Shown one piece after another: positions 1 to 6,925 of a stretch of 29,000 bases of DNA. The position numbers and the translations under genes were made by a program. The DNA is from DATEEG01 sp035525055 (GTDB taxonomy: Bacteria > Actinomycetota > Acidimicrobiia > Spongiisociales > ZC4RG35), in the NCBI GenBank assembly GCA_035525055.1, contig DATLEZ010000110.1, positions 1 through 29,000 on the forward strand, written 5' to 3'. The notes below the pieces were generated by a model. It was not told where the DNA came from and did not search any database. It was given only the letters and a program-made list of their open reading frames with translations. Position 1 is the first letter of the stretch; every line of letters starts with the position of its first letter.

Positions 1-1
1 G

Positions 2-958
2 GCTATCGATCCGGCCACACCGGTAGTGCCGGTATCCCTGCGGACAACACTTGCTCGCGGAAACGCGGCGATGGGGGAAATCACAGCACGATTACGCGGT
101 GCCGCGGTGGGTGATGTCATCGACCTGGAATCTCTCGATGGCACCGTGGTTCCGATCCGCATCGGTGCCATCGTTCCCGACGACGAGCTTCGTTGGAGTG
201 AGATTTGGATCGGTGCCTCGGTCATCCCGGGACTTGAATTCGATCGGCCGTATTCGGTGATGGCCTGGGGCACGAACGGGGCTCCCCTGGCGGCCGCCAT
301 TCGCATCTGGACCTCGGACCCTGCGGTCAGGGTCCTCGACGGTCTAGGCGAAACACCGACCGATCCCGTGCTGCCGATGGCAGTGGTCAAGGAACGATTC
401 GGAGAATTCGCGATAGTCCCGGCCGGTGGCGACTCAGTCGAAGTCGATCGGGCGTGGCGCGACACATGGATCGTCACGGTCGACTTTCCGATCGTTGGTG
501 TCACCCGCTGTCACCGCATGGTGGTGCCGTACATAAGGGCCGCCCTCGATGAGGTCGACCGTTTTGGACTGGCCGTGGAACTGGACCGGGTCGACTTCCA
601 GATCGCCGGCGGTTGCTATAACCCCCGATTCAACCGGGGCGGCGATCCCGGATATTCCCTCTCCCGTCATTCCTGGGGTATCGCCGTCGACTTCAACCCC
701 AGCACCAATCAGTACGGTGACGAGCCGACCCTTTCGATCGAGGTCGTCGAGATCTTCAGAAGGTGGGGATTCTCCTGGGGCGGGGGTTGGTCGGTTCCGG
801 ACGGCATGCACTTCGAGTGGCACAGCCTTCCATTGGTGTACGCCGCGGCATGCTCCGACCTGACGGCGGTCCAGCGTTCTGCAGAAATCGTCGAGGGCTC
901 CGAGTCCGATGATCTGGTGTTGTGGAGGCTCCTTCCGGCATCCGGAATCTGTCAATGA
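2..958 (+). CDS. M15-family D,D-/L,D-carboxypeptidase-like peptidase (5' end outside window)
   Basis: The C-terminal third has the zinc-peptidase signature of the M15 (VanY/peptidase_M15_4) family: SRHSWGIAVDFNP supplies the His and Asp ligands and DGMHFEWH supplies the catalytic Glu region and last His. Such enzymes trim peptidoglycan stem peptides outside the membrane. The reading frame is open to the window edge, so the start is probably upstream and any signal peptide is not visible; a GTG at 26 is the first in-frame start inside the window. The roughly 200 residues before the catalytic domain are Val/Ile-rich and not recognised. Its TGA overlaps the ATG of the next gene (ATGA), suggesting translational coupling to a CoxE-like protein. 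Family is fairly certain; substrate is not. Confidence 0.8.
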   Translation, partial: AIDPATPVVPVSLRTTLARGNAAMGEITARLRGAAVGDVIDLESLDGTVVPIRIGAIVPDDELRWSEIWIGASVIPGLEFDRPYSVMAWGTNGAPLAAAIRIWTSDPAVRVLDGLGETPTDPVLPMAVVKERFGEFAIVPAGGDSVEVDRAWRDTWIVTVDFPIVGVTRCHRMVVPYIRAALDEVDRFGLAVELDRVDFQIAGGCYNPRFNRGGDPGYSLSRHSWGIAVDFNPSTNQYGDEPTLSIEVVEIFRRWGFSWGGGWSVPDGMHFEWHSLPLVYAAACSDLTAVQRSAEIVEGSESDDLVLWRLLPASGICQ

Positions 959-2130
959 CCGGCCCCGAGGGCGGACCGATTTCGATCAACGGCAGTCTGC
1001 CGATGCTGGTGTCCTTTACTCACAAACTCCGGGAGGAGGGAATCCCGGTGGCGGCCGGCATAGCCGGACAAATGGTGGAGGCACTGTCCAGGGTCGGCAT
1101 GGCATCCGGCGAGGACGCCTATTTCGCCATGCGATCTCTCGCCTGCAGTTCCTTTGACCACCTCCGGGTCTTCGATCGGGTCTTTGTCGGGTTCTTCGGT
1201 GATCGGTTGAGGGGGGTGGTGACCTCGATAGGACCGCGCAACCGTGATTGGTCAATCAAGCCGCAGAATTCCGGAGAGGGCGATGCCATCAGTGAGGAGA
1301 CCGCTACCAACCCAGCCGGTGCTTCTGCCATCGAGCGCCTGAGTCAGCGTGATTTCGCCAAGTTGACCGCGGCGGAGTCGGCTGAGATCAAGGCTCTCAT
1401 TGCCAAGATGGTGTGGTCACCTGCGCTGGTTGCTAGTCGCCGTCGCCGGGCTGCCGCCGACGGCGACCGCCCCGATCTTCGCCGGACCCTTCGTGGTTCG
1501 ATCGGCCCGGAGGCCGACCTCCTTCATCTTCAGTACACCACTCGCCGGATCCGGCGACGGCCGTTGATCTTCATCGCCGACGTCTCAGGTTCGATGGAGC
1601 GTTACGCCGAGATGCTTCTCTACTTTGCGCACGCCGCCCGGGATCGGCTCGGGCGGCTGGAAGCCTTCGTCTTCTCCACCCACCTGACCCGGATCACCCG
1701 CCAGCTCAGCCGCCGTGACCCGGGGGCAGCCATAACCGAGGTGTCGGAGGCCGTCACGGACTGGTCGACCGGCACCAAGATCGGCGACTCGATCGGCACC
1801 TTCAATCGAGAATGGTCGCGCCGGGTTTGTCATGGTGGCCCCATCGTCCTCGTCATCTCCGACGGCTGGGAGCGAGGCGATCCGGAAGTTCTGTCCAAGG
1901 AGATGGCCCGGCTGCGACGGTCGGTCCATCGCGTGATCTGGTTGAACCCCATCTCTGGACGAACCAACTATGTCCCGGCGACGAGAGGAATGAAGGCGGT
2001 TCTGCCCTACGTTGACGACTTCCTGCCGGCCGCCAACCTTTCCGACCTCACGACGGTTGTCAGGCTGCTGGAATCAATCCCGGTCCACCGCTCGTCGGTG
2101 GGAGTCCCTTTCGATCGGAGTCAGGTTTGA
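955..2130 (+). CDS. CoxE-like VWA domain protein
   Basis: The 391-residue product resembles the CoxE/VWA family that works with a MoxR-type AAA+ ATPase (CoxD) to mature molybdenum hydroxylases such as aerobic CO dehydrogenase. The von Willebrand A domain occupies the C-terminal half, with MIDAS residues visible: DVSGS at about 209-213, the Thr of STGTK near 271-275 and the Asp of ISDGWE near 303. The start at 955 was chosen because this ATG overlaps the upstream stop; an in-frame ATG at 922 would overlap the peptidase by a further 33 nt. The 3' end overlaps the next start (TTGA). The following XdhC and MocA genes support the role. No CoxD or Cox structural genes are in the window. Confidence 0.85.
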   Translation: MTGPEGGPISINGSLPMLVSFTHKLREEGIPVAAGIAGQMVEALSRVGMASGEDAYFAMRSLACSSFDHLRVFDRVFVGFFGDRLRGVVTSIGPRNRDWSIKPQNSGEGDAISEETATNPAGASAIERLSQRDFAKLTAAESAEIKALIAKMVWSPALVASRRRRAAADGDRPDLRRTLRGSIGPEADLLHLQYTTRRIRRRPLIFIADVSGSMERYAEMLLYFAHAARDRLGRLEAFVFSTHLTRITRQLSRRDPGAAITEVSEAVTDWSTGTKIGDSIGTFNREWSRRVCHGGPIVLVISDGWERGDPEVLSKEMARLRRSVHRVIWLNPISGRTNYVPATRGMKAVLPYVDDFLPAANLSDLTTVVRLLESIPVHRSSVGVPFDRSQV

Positions 2131-2435
2131 AGGACGAGTTGAGCATCCGCGACGATTGGGTGGCCGATGGCAAGAAGGTGGCGGTGGCGACTGTCGTGCG
2201 CGTCTCTGGTTCCGCCCCGCGACCGGTCGGCGCCAAGTTCATTGTTTCATCGGCGGGCGACATGGCAGGGTCAGTCTCGGGTGGGTGCATCGAGAACGAC
2301 GTCTACTTGCACCTTCAGGAAGTGATCGAGACAGGTGTCCCCAAGCTAATCAGCTACGGGATTGCCGACGACGACGCTTTTGCAGTGGGCCTCGCCTGCG
2401 GCGGCCGGGTGCAGGTCTACATGGAACAGTGGTGA
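2127..2435 (+). CDS. XdhC/CoxI family protein, N-terminal domain as a separate gene
   Basis: This 102-residue protein is only the XdhC_CoxI domain: GSAPRPVGAKF at about 28-38, SGGCIEN at 51-57 and LACGG at 89-93, with Cys54 and Cys91 conserved in the family. XdhC proteins bind molybdenum cofactor, promote its sulfuration and insert it into xanthine-dehydrogenase-family enzymes. The start is a TTG at 2127 overlapping the coxE-like stop. The GTG of the next gene overlaps this stop, and that gene encodes the second XdhC domain, so the usual two-domain protein is split here into two translationally coupled chains. Family assignment is secure; the target enzyme is not in view. Confidence 0.85.
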   Translation: MKDELSIRDDWVADGKKVAVATVVRVSGSAPRPVGAKFIVSSAGDMAGSVSGGCIENDVYLHLQEVIETGVPKLISYGIADDDAFAVGLACGGRVQVYMEQW

Positions 2436-3190
2436 CTGGCGGCCTCGATATGGGGAGCCTCGATGCTGTCGCCCGGTTAATCGAGGCAGAGGAGTTCGGG
2501 TCGCGGGCGACGGTGGTCGCCGGCTCTTCCCCCGGTCAATCGGCGGTCATTCAGGATGATCAGGTAGTCGCAGGAGGTCTGCCGCTTGCGATCGTCGCGG
2601 ATGTGATTGCCGACGCAGCCGCTTTGCTGGACCGGGAGCGGTCCTTGACGCTGACCTACGGGTCCCATGAGGTCTACATAGAGAGCATCGTGCCCCGGCC
2701 CCACCTGGTCATCTTCGGTGCGGTCCATATCGCCCAGGAACTGATACCAATGTCCCGGCAGCTCGGGTTTCACATCACCGTTTCCGATGCCCGATCGGCC
2801 TTCACGACGATCGAGCGCTTCCCTGATGCTGATCGGCTCCTCGTCGGATGGCCCGATCAGATCGACCTCGAGTTCGATCGAAGGACCTATGTGGTGGTTC
2901 TCAGCCATGACGCCCGATTCGAAGATCCTCTTTGGCCCCTGGTCCTGCCGTCGCCGGTTGCCTATATCGGGGCCATGGGTAGCTCCAAGACGGCCGCCCG
3001 CCGTCGAGAGCGGTTGCTGGCTGAGGGCTTCGGCCCCGAACAGGTCGATCGGATCCATGGGCCTATCGGAATGAACATCGGGGGGGAAAGCCCGGCCGAG
3101 ATGGCGGTGGGGATACTGGCCGAGATCATCGCAACCCGGGCGAGACCCGGAGTACCTCTGGAACTGCGTGGGCAGGTGACAGCGATCTGA
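2432..3190 (+). CDS. XdhC family protein, Rossmann (XdhC_C) domain
   Basis: A 252-residue protein matching the C-terminal half of XdhC/CoxF-type Moco insertion factors. A Rossmann-like segment (LVIFGAVHIAQEL, about 91-104) is followed by AYIGAMGSSKT near 177 and by GPIGMNIGGESPAEMAVGIL, the family hallmark. In the nucleotide-binding turn the usual Gly-x-Gly-His is GAVH, so the middle Gly is Val. I chose the GTG at 2432, which overlaps the stop of the N-domain gene (GTGA); an ATG at 2450 is the alternative. The same frame runs open upstream to 2012, but that part is out-of-frame sequence of coxE-like and XdhC-N. Probably works as a complex with the preceding 102-residue protein. Confidence 0.85.
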   Translation: MTGGLDMGSLDAVARLIEAEEFGSRATVVAGSSPGQSAVIQDDQVVAGGLPLAIVADVIADAAALLDRERSLTLTYGSHEVYIESIVPRPHLVIFGAVHIAQELIPMSRQLGFHITVSDARSAFTTIERFPDADRLLVGWPDQIDLEFDRRTYVVVLSHDARFEDPLWPLVLPSPVAYIGAMGSSKTAARRRERLLAEGFGPEQVDRIHGPIGMNIGGESPAEMAVGILAEIIATRARPGVPLELRGQVTAI

Positions 3191-3194
3191 CCCC

Positions 3195-3239
3195 GAGCCT
3201 CAAGTCTCAAGCACGCGTCTGGCTTGAGGCTTGAGGCTC
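3195..3239. repeat. Heptad inverted repeat A (hairpin, CTTGAGG units)
   Basis: The left arm GAGCCTCAAGTCTCAAGC (3195-3212) and right arm GCTTGAGGCTTGAGGCTC (3222-3239) pair over 18 bp with one mismatch around a 9-nt loop. Both arms are tandem 7-bp units. It lies directly after the XdhC stop and before the MocA-like gene, so it could act as a terminator, although no T-run follows. One of five similar structures in the window, each with a different heptamer. Confidence 0.85.
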
Positions 3240-3282
3240 CCTCTTGAGACGCCCGTCCGGGCTTCCGACTAAGTTCAGTTCC

Positions 3283-3870
3283 ATGATCGCGGCCCTTGTG
3301 CTGGCGGCCGGTGGGTCATCCCGGCTGGGTGCTCCCAAACAACTGCTGCGATGGGGCGACACCACCCTTCTCGGACACGTGCTCGACACTCTGCGAGGTC
3401 TTCCTTTCGATGAGGTGTTCGTCGTCATCGGCGCCAACGGAGACGAGATACTCGACCAGGTCGATCTGAGCGGTACCAGCGTGATCGAAAACCCGGAATG
3501 GGAAGAGGGCATGGCCTCGTCCCTGCGCGTCGGCCTCGACGCGGTCTTGCGTCTCTCGCGGGCCGATGCCGTGGTCATCTTCCTCGGCGATCAGCCGGAC
3601 ATTTCGGAAGAGGTTGTCAACGGCCTCATCGAGGCGCGGCGGTCGACCAAGCGCCAGGCGATCGTGCCCAAGTATCGGTACGTGTGGGGCAATCCGGTCC
3701 TGGTCGAAAGATCCCTTTGGCCCCGGTTGATGAGTCTGGAAGGAGACGAGGGGGCCAAGCGATTGCTCCAGGCCCATCCCGACTGGGTGCACGAAGTGTG
3801 GTTTGAGCAACGCCCTCCGCGCGACGTTGATACCCGGGCGGACTTTGAGGAGCTTCGCCCTCGGCAGTGA
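3283..3870 (+). CDS. MocA/MobA-like molybdenum cofactor nucleotidyltransferase
   Basis: The 195-residue product begins with the nucleotidyltransferase signature VLAAGGSSRLGAPKQLLRW (about 5-23) and has the acidic metal site LGDQPDI near 101. This matches the MobA-like NTP transferase family, whose members attach CMP or GMP to molybdopterin (MocA/MobA) or act in related Mo-enzyme operons. The start at ATG 3283 places the signature at the N-terminus as in the family; a frame extending upstream to 3244 crosses the intergenic hairpin. Position after the split XdhC genes points to MocA, making the cytosine dinucleotide cofactor used by xanthine-dehydrogenase/CO-dehydrogenase-type enzymes. CTP versus GTP specificity cannot be settled here. 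Confidence 0.8.
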   Translation: MIAALVLAAGGSSRLGAPKQLLRWGDTTLLGHVLDTLRGLPFDEVFVVIGANGDEILDQVDLSGTSVIENPEWEEGMASSLRVGLDAVLRLSRADAVVIFLGDQPDISEEVVNGLIEARRSTKRQAIVPKYRYVWGNPVLVERSLWPRLMSLEGDEGAKRLLQAHPDWVHEVWFEQRPPRDVDTRADFEELRPRQ

Positions 3871-3978
3871 CGGCGCAGCTTCAGTAAAGTCGCCGCCTTC
3901 CGGTTATTGACACAAAGACCGGTCAGTGGAAGCGAAGGCCTGGTCGGGAGAGACGGCCCGTCAAGAAAAGAGAACCTT

Positions 3979-4383
3979 GTGGCTCGCATCGACGAGATAG
4001 CCGGTATCGACCCGAAGGAAGCCACCAAGCTTCGCAAAGCGGGAATTCGGACTACTGAGTCCCTCCTCAAACAGGCCGGCACCAAAGCGGGCCGCGAGCA
4101 GCTTGCGGCAGAAGTGGGACTCGATGTCGATGAACTTCTGCACTGGGCACAGCGGGCCGACATGATGAGGGTTCGCGGGGTTGGTTCTGAGTACGCCTTG
4201 CTCTTGGAGGCATGCGGCGTGCAGACCATCCGCGACCTGCGGCGTCGCAACCCGACCGCCCTCACTGCCAAGTTGAGCGATCACAACGGACGCAAGTCGA
4301 TGGTTCGCAGACTGCCGACCGAGGTGATGGTCACCGCCTGGATCGATTCGGCAGGCTCGGTCGAGCCGCAAGTCAAGAATTAG
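3979..4383 (+). CDS. DUF4332 helix-hairpin-helix-type protein
   Basis: The 134-residue product matches the DUF4332 family: two helix-hairpin-helix-like repeats, the first around IAGIDPKEATKLRKAGIRTT (about 7-26), the second around MMRVRGVGSEYALLLEACGV (about 59-78). Such folds bind DNA or nucleotides non-specifically, but the function of DUF4332 is not established. I chose GTG 3979, just before the first repeat; a TTG at 3907 would add 24 residues that look non-family. It is convergent with the HBHA-like gene and shares a strong bidirectional terminator with it. Confidence 0.75.
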   Translation: MARIDEIAGIDPKEATKLRKAGIRTTESLLKQAGTKAGREQLAAEVGLDVDELLHWAQRADMMRVRGVGSEYALLLEACGVQTIRDLRRRNPTALTAKLSDHNGRKSMVRRLPTEVMVTAWIDSAGSVEPQVKN

Positions 4384-4410
4384 CCTCACGGTTTGTCAGA
4401 CAAGCAGAAA

Positions 4411-4430
4411 GGGCCCCGATTCCGGGGCCC
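4411..4430. terminator. Bidirectional intrinsic terminator between convergent genes
   Basis: GGGCCCCG (4411-4418) and CGGGGCCC (4423-4430) form a perfect 8-bp stem with the 4-nt loop ATTC. It lies between the DUF4332 gene (+) and the HBHA-like gene (-). Read on the minus strand it is followed by TTTCT, a short U-tract, so it fits best as the terminator of the HBHA-like operon; on the plus strand the tail is weaker. Confidence 0.8.
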
Positions 4431-4484
4431 TCACTGCGATAGAGGGGAAGGAGGAGGTCTCCCCCTCTTGACTAAAGGCGGGCT

Positions 4485-5081
4485 TCAGCTGGCGACTGCG
4501 ACCGACTTGCGGGCAGTCGAGCTGGCCTTCTTGGCACCCGTCGTTCTGCTCGAAGCCTTCCGAGCAGAAGCCTTCTTGGTCGAAGGAGACTTGCTGGTGA
4601 CCTTTGCGGTCGCCGTGCTCTTGGCGGGCGACTTCTTGGCCTTGACAGGAGCCTTCTTGGCAACAGCCTTCTGGCTTGCAGCCTTCTTGACCGGCTTCCT
4701 TGCAACAGTCTTCTTGGTCTCGACCTTCACACCTGCGGGCGATGCGTCGACCTTGACGGTCGGGAGCTTCTCGGGACGGAAGGAGGCGCGCCACGTGGCA
4801 AGCATGTCCTCGAGTTGATCGCGCAGCTTGCTGACCTGGGTGCTGACCTGGTCGAAGTCGACCTTCGACGTCAGCTCGTCGACCATCTTGGCGTCGGTGA
4901 TCTTGTTGACCAGCTTCTCGCCTTCGTTGGCCCACAGCGCAACGCGCTTGTTGGCGGTCTTGCCCAGTGTGTCGGCTTCCTTGTTCAGGCTCGACCGAAG
5001 CTCGGTTACGGCTTCAACAACCTTCCGGGCGGCCACCACTGGGGCGCCCACCGCGGCGTATAAAACGTTCTTTCCTGTCAT
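4485..5081 (-). CDS. HBHA/histone-H1-like coiled-coil protein with Lys/Ala-rich tail
   Basis: 198 residues in two parts. Residues 1 to about 110 are amphipathic and charged, predicted helical/coiled coil, with a hydrophobic patch at the N-terminus. Residues 115-198 are a low-complexity tail of Lys, Ala, Ser and Thr resembling histone H1 tails and the heparin-binding C-terminus of mycobacterial HBHA. Upstream by 10 nt lies an XRE regulator, the same order as Rv0474-hbhA in Mycobacterium, which supports an HBHA-like identity. In mycobacteria HBHA is a surface and lipid-inclusion-associated protein; a DNA-binding role for such tails is equally plausible. AAGGAG lies 7 nt before the ATG and overlaps the regulator's stop (TAAGGAG). 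Confidence 0.7.
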   Translation of the reverse strand: MTGKNVLYAAVGAPVVAARKVVEAVTELRSSLNKEADTLGKTANKRVALWANEGEKLVNKITDAKMVDELTSKVDFDQVSTQVSKLRDQLEDMLATWRASFRPEKLPTVKVDASPAGVKVETKKTVARKPVKKAASQKAVAKKAPVKAKKSPAKSTATAKVTSKSPSTKKASARKASSRTTGAKKASSTARKSVAVAS

Positions 5082-5091
5082 TTCTGTCTCC

Positions 5092-5583
5092 TTATTCGGG
5101 ATCTGTGCTAATCGAATCAGTTCTATCCGATTCGGTTTCTGGGACCATTACTGAACTGATCAAAGTTCGGTAGACATCGAGCAGAACCTGCTTCTGTCGG
5201 GGCGAGAGGACCGGGTCGGCCTCGATGGCATCGATGACCGGCATCGGTACCGAACCCCCTTCGATCAGACCGGCCCTCGTGTAGAGGGTCTCGGCTGAAA
5301 TCGACAGGGCCCGGGAGATCCTTTTCAGAATCTCGGCTGAGGGCTTGCGAACTCCCCGTTCGATCTGGCTCAAGTAGGGATTCGAGATCCCTGCTCGATC
5401 GGCCAGGCGGCGCAGCGAGAGGTTGGCTCGTTCTCGCTGCAAGCGGATGAACACACCCACTTCGGTGTGCCTTTCGTCGGCGTGGCGGCTCTCAGGCTGC
5501 CCGTCCGGCAAGGGCTTGTCCTTTGGAATCCTTGCAACGGCGCCATCGCCGTTGGTGATCCCACCGTGCTTGCTCTCGCTCAT
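5092..5583 (-). CDS. XRE-family regulator, Rv0474-like
   Basis: The 163-residue product has an acidic, disordered N-terminal ~45 residues, then a Cro/C1-type helix-turn-helix (LSLRRLADRAGISNPYLSQI, with ERGVRKPSAEIL after it) and a C-terminal segment, AIEADPVLSPRQKQVLLDVY, typical of the regulator next to hbhA in actinobacteria. The start is ATG 5583 because a consensus-like promoter (-35 TTGCAA, 17-nt spacer, -10 TATACT) ends 6 nt before it; an upstream in-frame start at 5622 would lie inside the promoter. It is co-transcribed with the HBHA-like gene. Repeated AGCTAGCA and GCAAGC motifs within the promoter suggest autoregulation. Confidence 0.85.
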   Translation of the reverse strand: MSESKHGGITNGDGAVARIPKDKPLPDGQPESRHADERHTEVGVFIRLQRERANLSLRRLADRAGISNPYLSQIERGVRKPSAEILKRISRALSISAETLYTRAGLIEGGSVPMPVIDAIEADPVLSPRQKQVLLDVYRTLISSVMVPETESDRTDSISTDPE

Positions 5584-5633
5584 AAGTGCAGTATATAGCA
5601 AGCAGCTAGCAATTGCAAGCACTTTAGCTAGCA
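5584..5633 (-). promoter_or_regulatory. Leaderless promoter with repeated operator of the XRE-HBHA operon
   Basis: On the minus strand, -35 TTGCAA (5613-5618), a 17-bp spacer and -10 TATACT (5590-5595) are followed by six bases and then the ATG, so the transcript should begin at or next to the start codon. Two copies of AGCTAGCA (5604-5611 and 5626-5633) and two of GCAAGC (5598 and 5615) flank and overlap the -35 box. A site of this layout would suit repression by the XRE protein itself; that is inference. Confidence 0.7.
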
Positions 5634-5645
5634 GGAAAGAGTGTT

Positions 5646-5797
5646 CTACGTGTGGTGCGTGGTACGTTCAAGAACCGTTGCGCCCGCCCGCGGGTTGTTT
5701 GCCTAGCGATCTAACCAGTGCCTAACTGGCGACGGGCAGGGCGCCACTTCACGCTCTGATCGTCGGTACGTACACGTACCACGTACCACGTACCACT
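5646..5797. repeat. Heptad inverted repeat B (CGTACCA units) with nested palindromes
   Basis: The right arm (about 5765-5797) contains three tandem ACGTACC units; the left arm (5646-5667) is a degenerate complement including GTGGTACGT. Nested inside are GCGCCCGCCCG (5680-5690) against CGGGCAGGGCGC (5733-5744) and CCAGT (5715-5719) against ACTGG (5725-5729). A small perfect hairpin GGTACGT-AC-ACGTACC sits at 5765-5780. The right arm abuts the stop codon of the SufR-like gene, so a terminator role on the minus strand is possible. Confidence 0.75.
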
Positions 5798-6443
5798 ATT
5801 TCGGGTTGATCCGGTACGAGCAGTTCGTCGCTCCTTGGACCATGTGGGCGATTCGTTCGATGTGGGCCCCGGGGAGGACGGTCCTGATGAAGTCGAGTTC
5901 GGTGCCGCAGGCCTGCCCGTAACGAAGGGCGATCCCGAGGATGGCGCAGTTGTGTTCGACGATCAGGAACGAGCCATCGGGCTCCGCCACTACCTCAGCC
6001 AGGTAGCCGTCGGTGTCGAGGATTGCTGCCAATTCCTTGACCTTGCCGGCGAAGTCCTTGCCGGCCAGACGGAGCTGGGCGTTCTCGATTCTGCGCTGAC
6101 GGCGGCGGCGGAAAATTTCGTCGACAAGTTCGGGCTGGGCATCACCGACGTAGTCGAGAAGTTCATTGGTGAGCTCGGCATAGGCCCGGGGGTACAAGCC
6201 CTCGGCGGCCGGGGTCAAGTGATACATGTGTCGGGGGCGGCCGGGTCCGCTCCTGGCCTCTCGGAACCCCACCAGGCCCTCTCTCTGGAGGCCCGCCAGT
6301 TGCTGGCGGACAGCCGAGATCGTCAGGCCCATTGACGACGCGAGTTGGTCGGCACCCTGCTCGCCTCTCTTCTTGAGAAGGTCAAGCACCACCCGACGTG
6401 TCGTCGGAAGCGTTGATAGGGCCGAGTGAATTCCGCTGGTCAC
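5796..6443 (-). CDS. SufR-like Fe-S winged-helix regulator
   Basis: 215 residues. A winged-helix domain (about 10-75, LASSMGLTISAVRQQLAGLQ with wing RSGPGRPRHMYHLT) precedes a C-terminal domain typical of the DeoR/ArsR-like SufR group (COG2345). Cysteines fall at 166, 179 and 208, i.e. C-X12-C-X28-C. That is the SufR spacing CX12CX13CX14C with the third Cys absent (Ala at about 193), compatible with a three-Cys cluster site. SufR proteins repress Fe-S assembly genes, but no suf genes are nearby. The start is GTG 6443, six bases after a TAGGCT -10 box. Divergent from the NTF2-SDR-QueA-like operon, which it may control. Confidence 0.8.
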   Translation of the reverse strand: MTSGIHSALSTLPTTRRVVLDLLKKRGEQGADQLASSMGLTISAVRQQLAGLQREGLVGFREARSGPGRPRHMYHLTPAAEGLYPRAYAELTNELLDYVGDAQPELVDEIFRRRRQRRIENAQLRLAGKDFAGKVKELAAILDTDGYLAEVVAEPDGSFLIVEHNCAILGIALRYGQACGTELDFIRTVLPGAHIERIAHMVQGATNCSYRINPK

Positions 6444-6449
6444 CAGCCG

Positions 6450-6455
6450 AGCCTA
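6450..6455 (-). promoter_or_regulatory. -10 box of leaderless SufR-like gene
   Basis: TAGGCT on the minus strand is followed by six bases (CGGCTG) and then the GTG start, the spacing expected for leaderless transcription in actinobacteria. No convincing -35 is visible, so confidence is modest. Confidence 0.45.
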
Positions 6456-6480
6456 CCGGCTTAGGAGCGTTTCAGCAGAA

Positions 6481-6502
6481 AAAACAGATTTATCTTGTTT
6501 TT
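6481..6502. promoter_or_regulatory. AT-rich imperfect palindrome, candidate operator
   Basis: AAAACAGAT and ATCTTGTTTT form an inverted repeat with a one-base bulge around TT. It is the most AT-rich sequence in this 65-70% GC region and lies between the divergent SufR-like and NTF2-like genes, overlapping the predicted -35 (TTGTTT, 6495-6500) of the latter. It is the natural candidate site for the SufR-like protein. It does not match a SufR operator known to me. Confidence 0.5.
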
Positions 6503-6524
6503 AGTCGGGTCCATTGCCTAGAGT
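6495..6524 (+). promoter_or_regulatory. Predicted promoter of NTF2-SDR-QueA-like operon
   Basis: TTGTTT (6495-6500), an 18-bp spacer and TAGAGT (6519-6524) lie 8 nt before the ATG at 6533. The transcript would be leaderless or have a leader of one or two bases; no ribosome binding site is visible. Confidence 0.5.
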
Positions 6525-6532
6525 CAACCGTC

Positions 6533-6925
6533 ATGGATGTCGCCAACGCCCGGAAGTGGCTCGATTTGTTTGGCCAGGCATGGCGCGATCGCAATCCGCA
6601 AGGTGCGGCCGAACTCTTCACGGTCGAAGCCGTTTATCGCTCCGACCCCTTTCGTCCGCCGCTGCTCGGTCGAACCGCAATCGCCGACTATTGGGCCCGG
6701 GCTACCGGGAGCCAGTCCGGCATTCAGGTCAGGTTCGGGGATCCATTGGTCCAGGGAGACCGGATGGCGGTTGAGTGGTGGTCGACGGTCCTGGAGGGCG
6801 GCGACCCGACGACGGATGCGGGCGGCCTCTTCCTCACTTTCGAAGGCGGACGTTGTTCGGAGTTGCGGGAGTACTGGAACCTGGCTGAAGAAGCAGTAGG
6901 CATTCCGGAAGGCTGGGGGCGTTGA
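6533..6925 (+). CDS. NTF2-like/SnoaL-like domain protein
   Basis: The 130-residue product has the compact cone fold pattern of NTF2-like proteins: an N-terminal helix ending WRDRNPQGAAELFTVEAVYR, then LGRTAIADYWARATG, and alternating strands ending FEGGRCSELREYWN. Members include small enzymes and binding proteins; the substrate is not predictable. The start is the ATG after a TAGAGT -10 box; the open frame upstream to 6398 runs into the divergent regulator and promoter. Its TGA overlaps the ATG of the SDR gene by one base, so the two are probably one operon. Confidence 0.75.
   Translation: MDVANARKWLDLFGQAWRDRNPQGAAELFTVEAVYRSDPFRPPLLGRTAIADYWARATGSQSGIQVRFGDPLVQGDRMAVEWWSTVLEGGDPTTDAGGLFLTFEGGRCSELREYWNLAEEAVGIPEGWGR

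Noticed and set aside
2012..2431. Upstream extension of the XdhC Rossmann-domain frame
   Set aside because: It overlaps coxE-like and XdhC-N coding in other frames, its translation is Arg/Gly-rich shadow sequence, and GTG 2432 at the coupled stop explains the start.
3907..3912. TTGACA, a perfect -35 box before the DUF4332 gene
   Set aside because: No TANNNT or TATAAT-like -10 lies 16-19 nt downstream.
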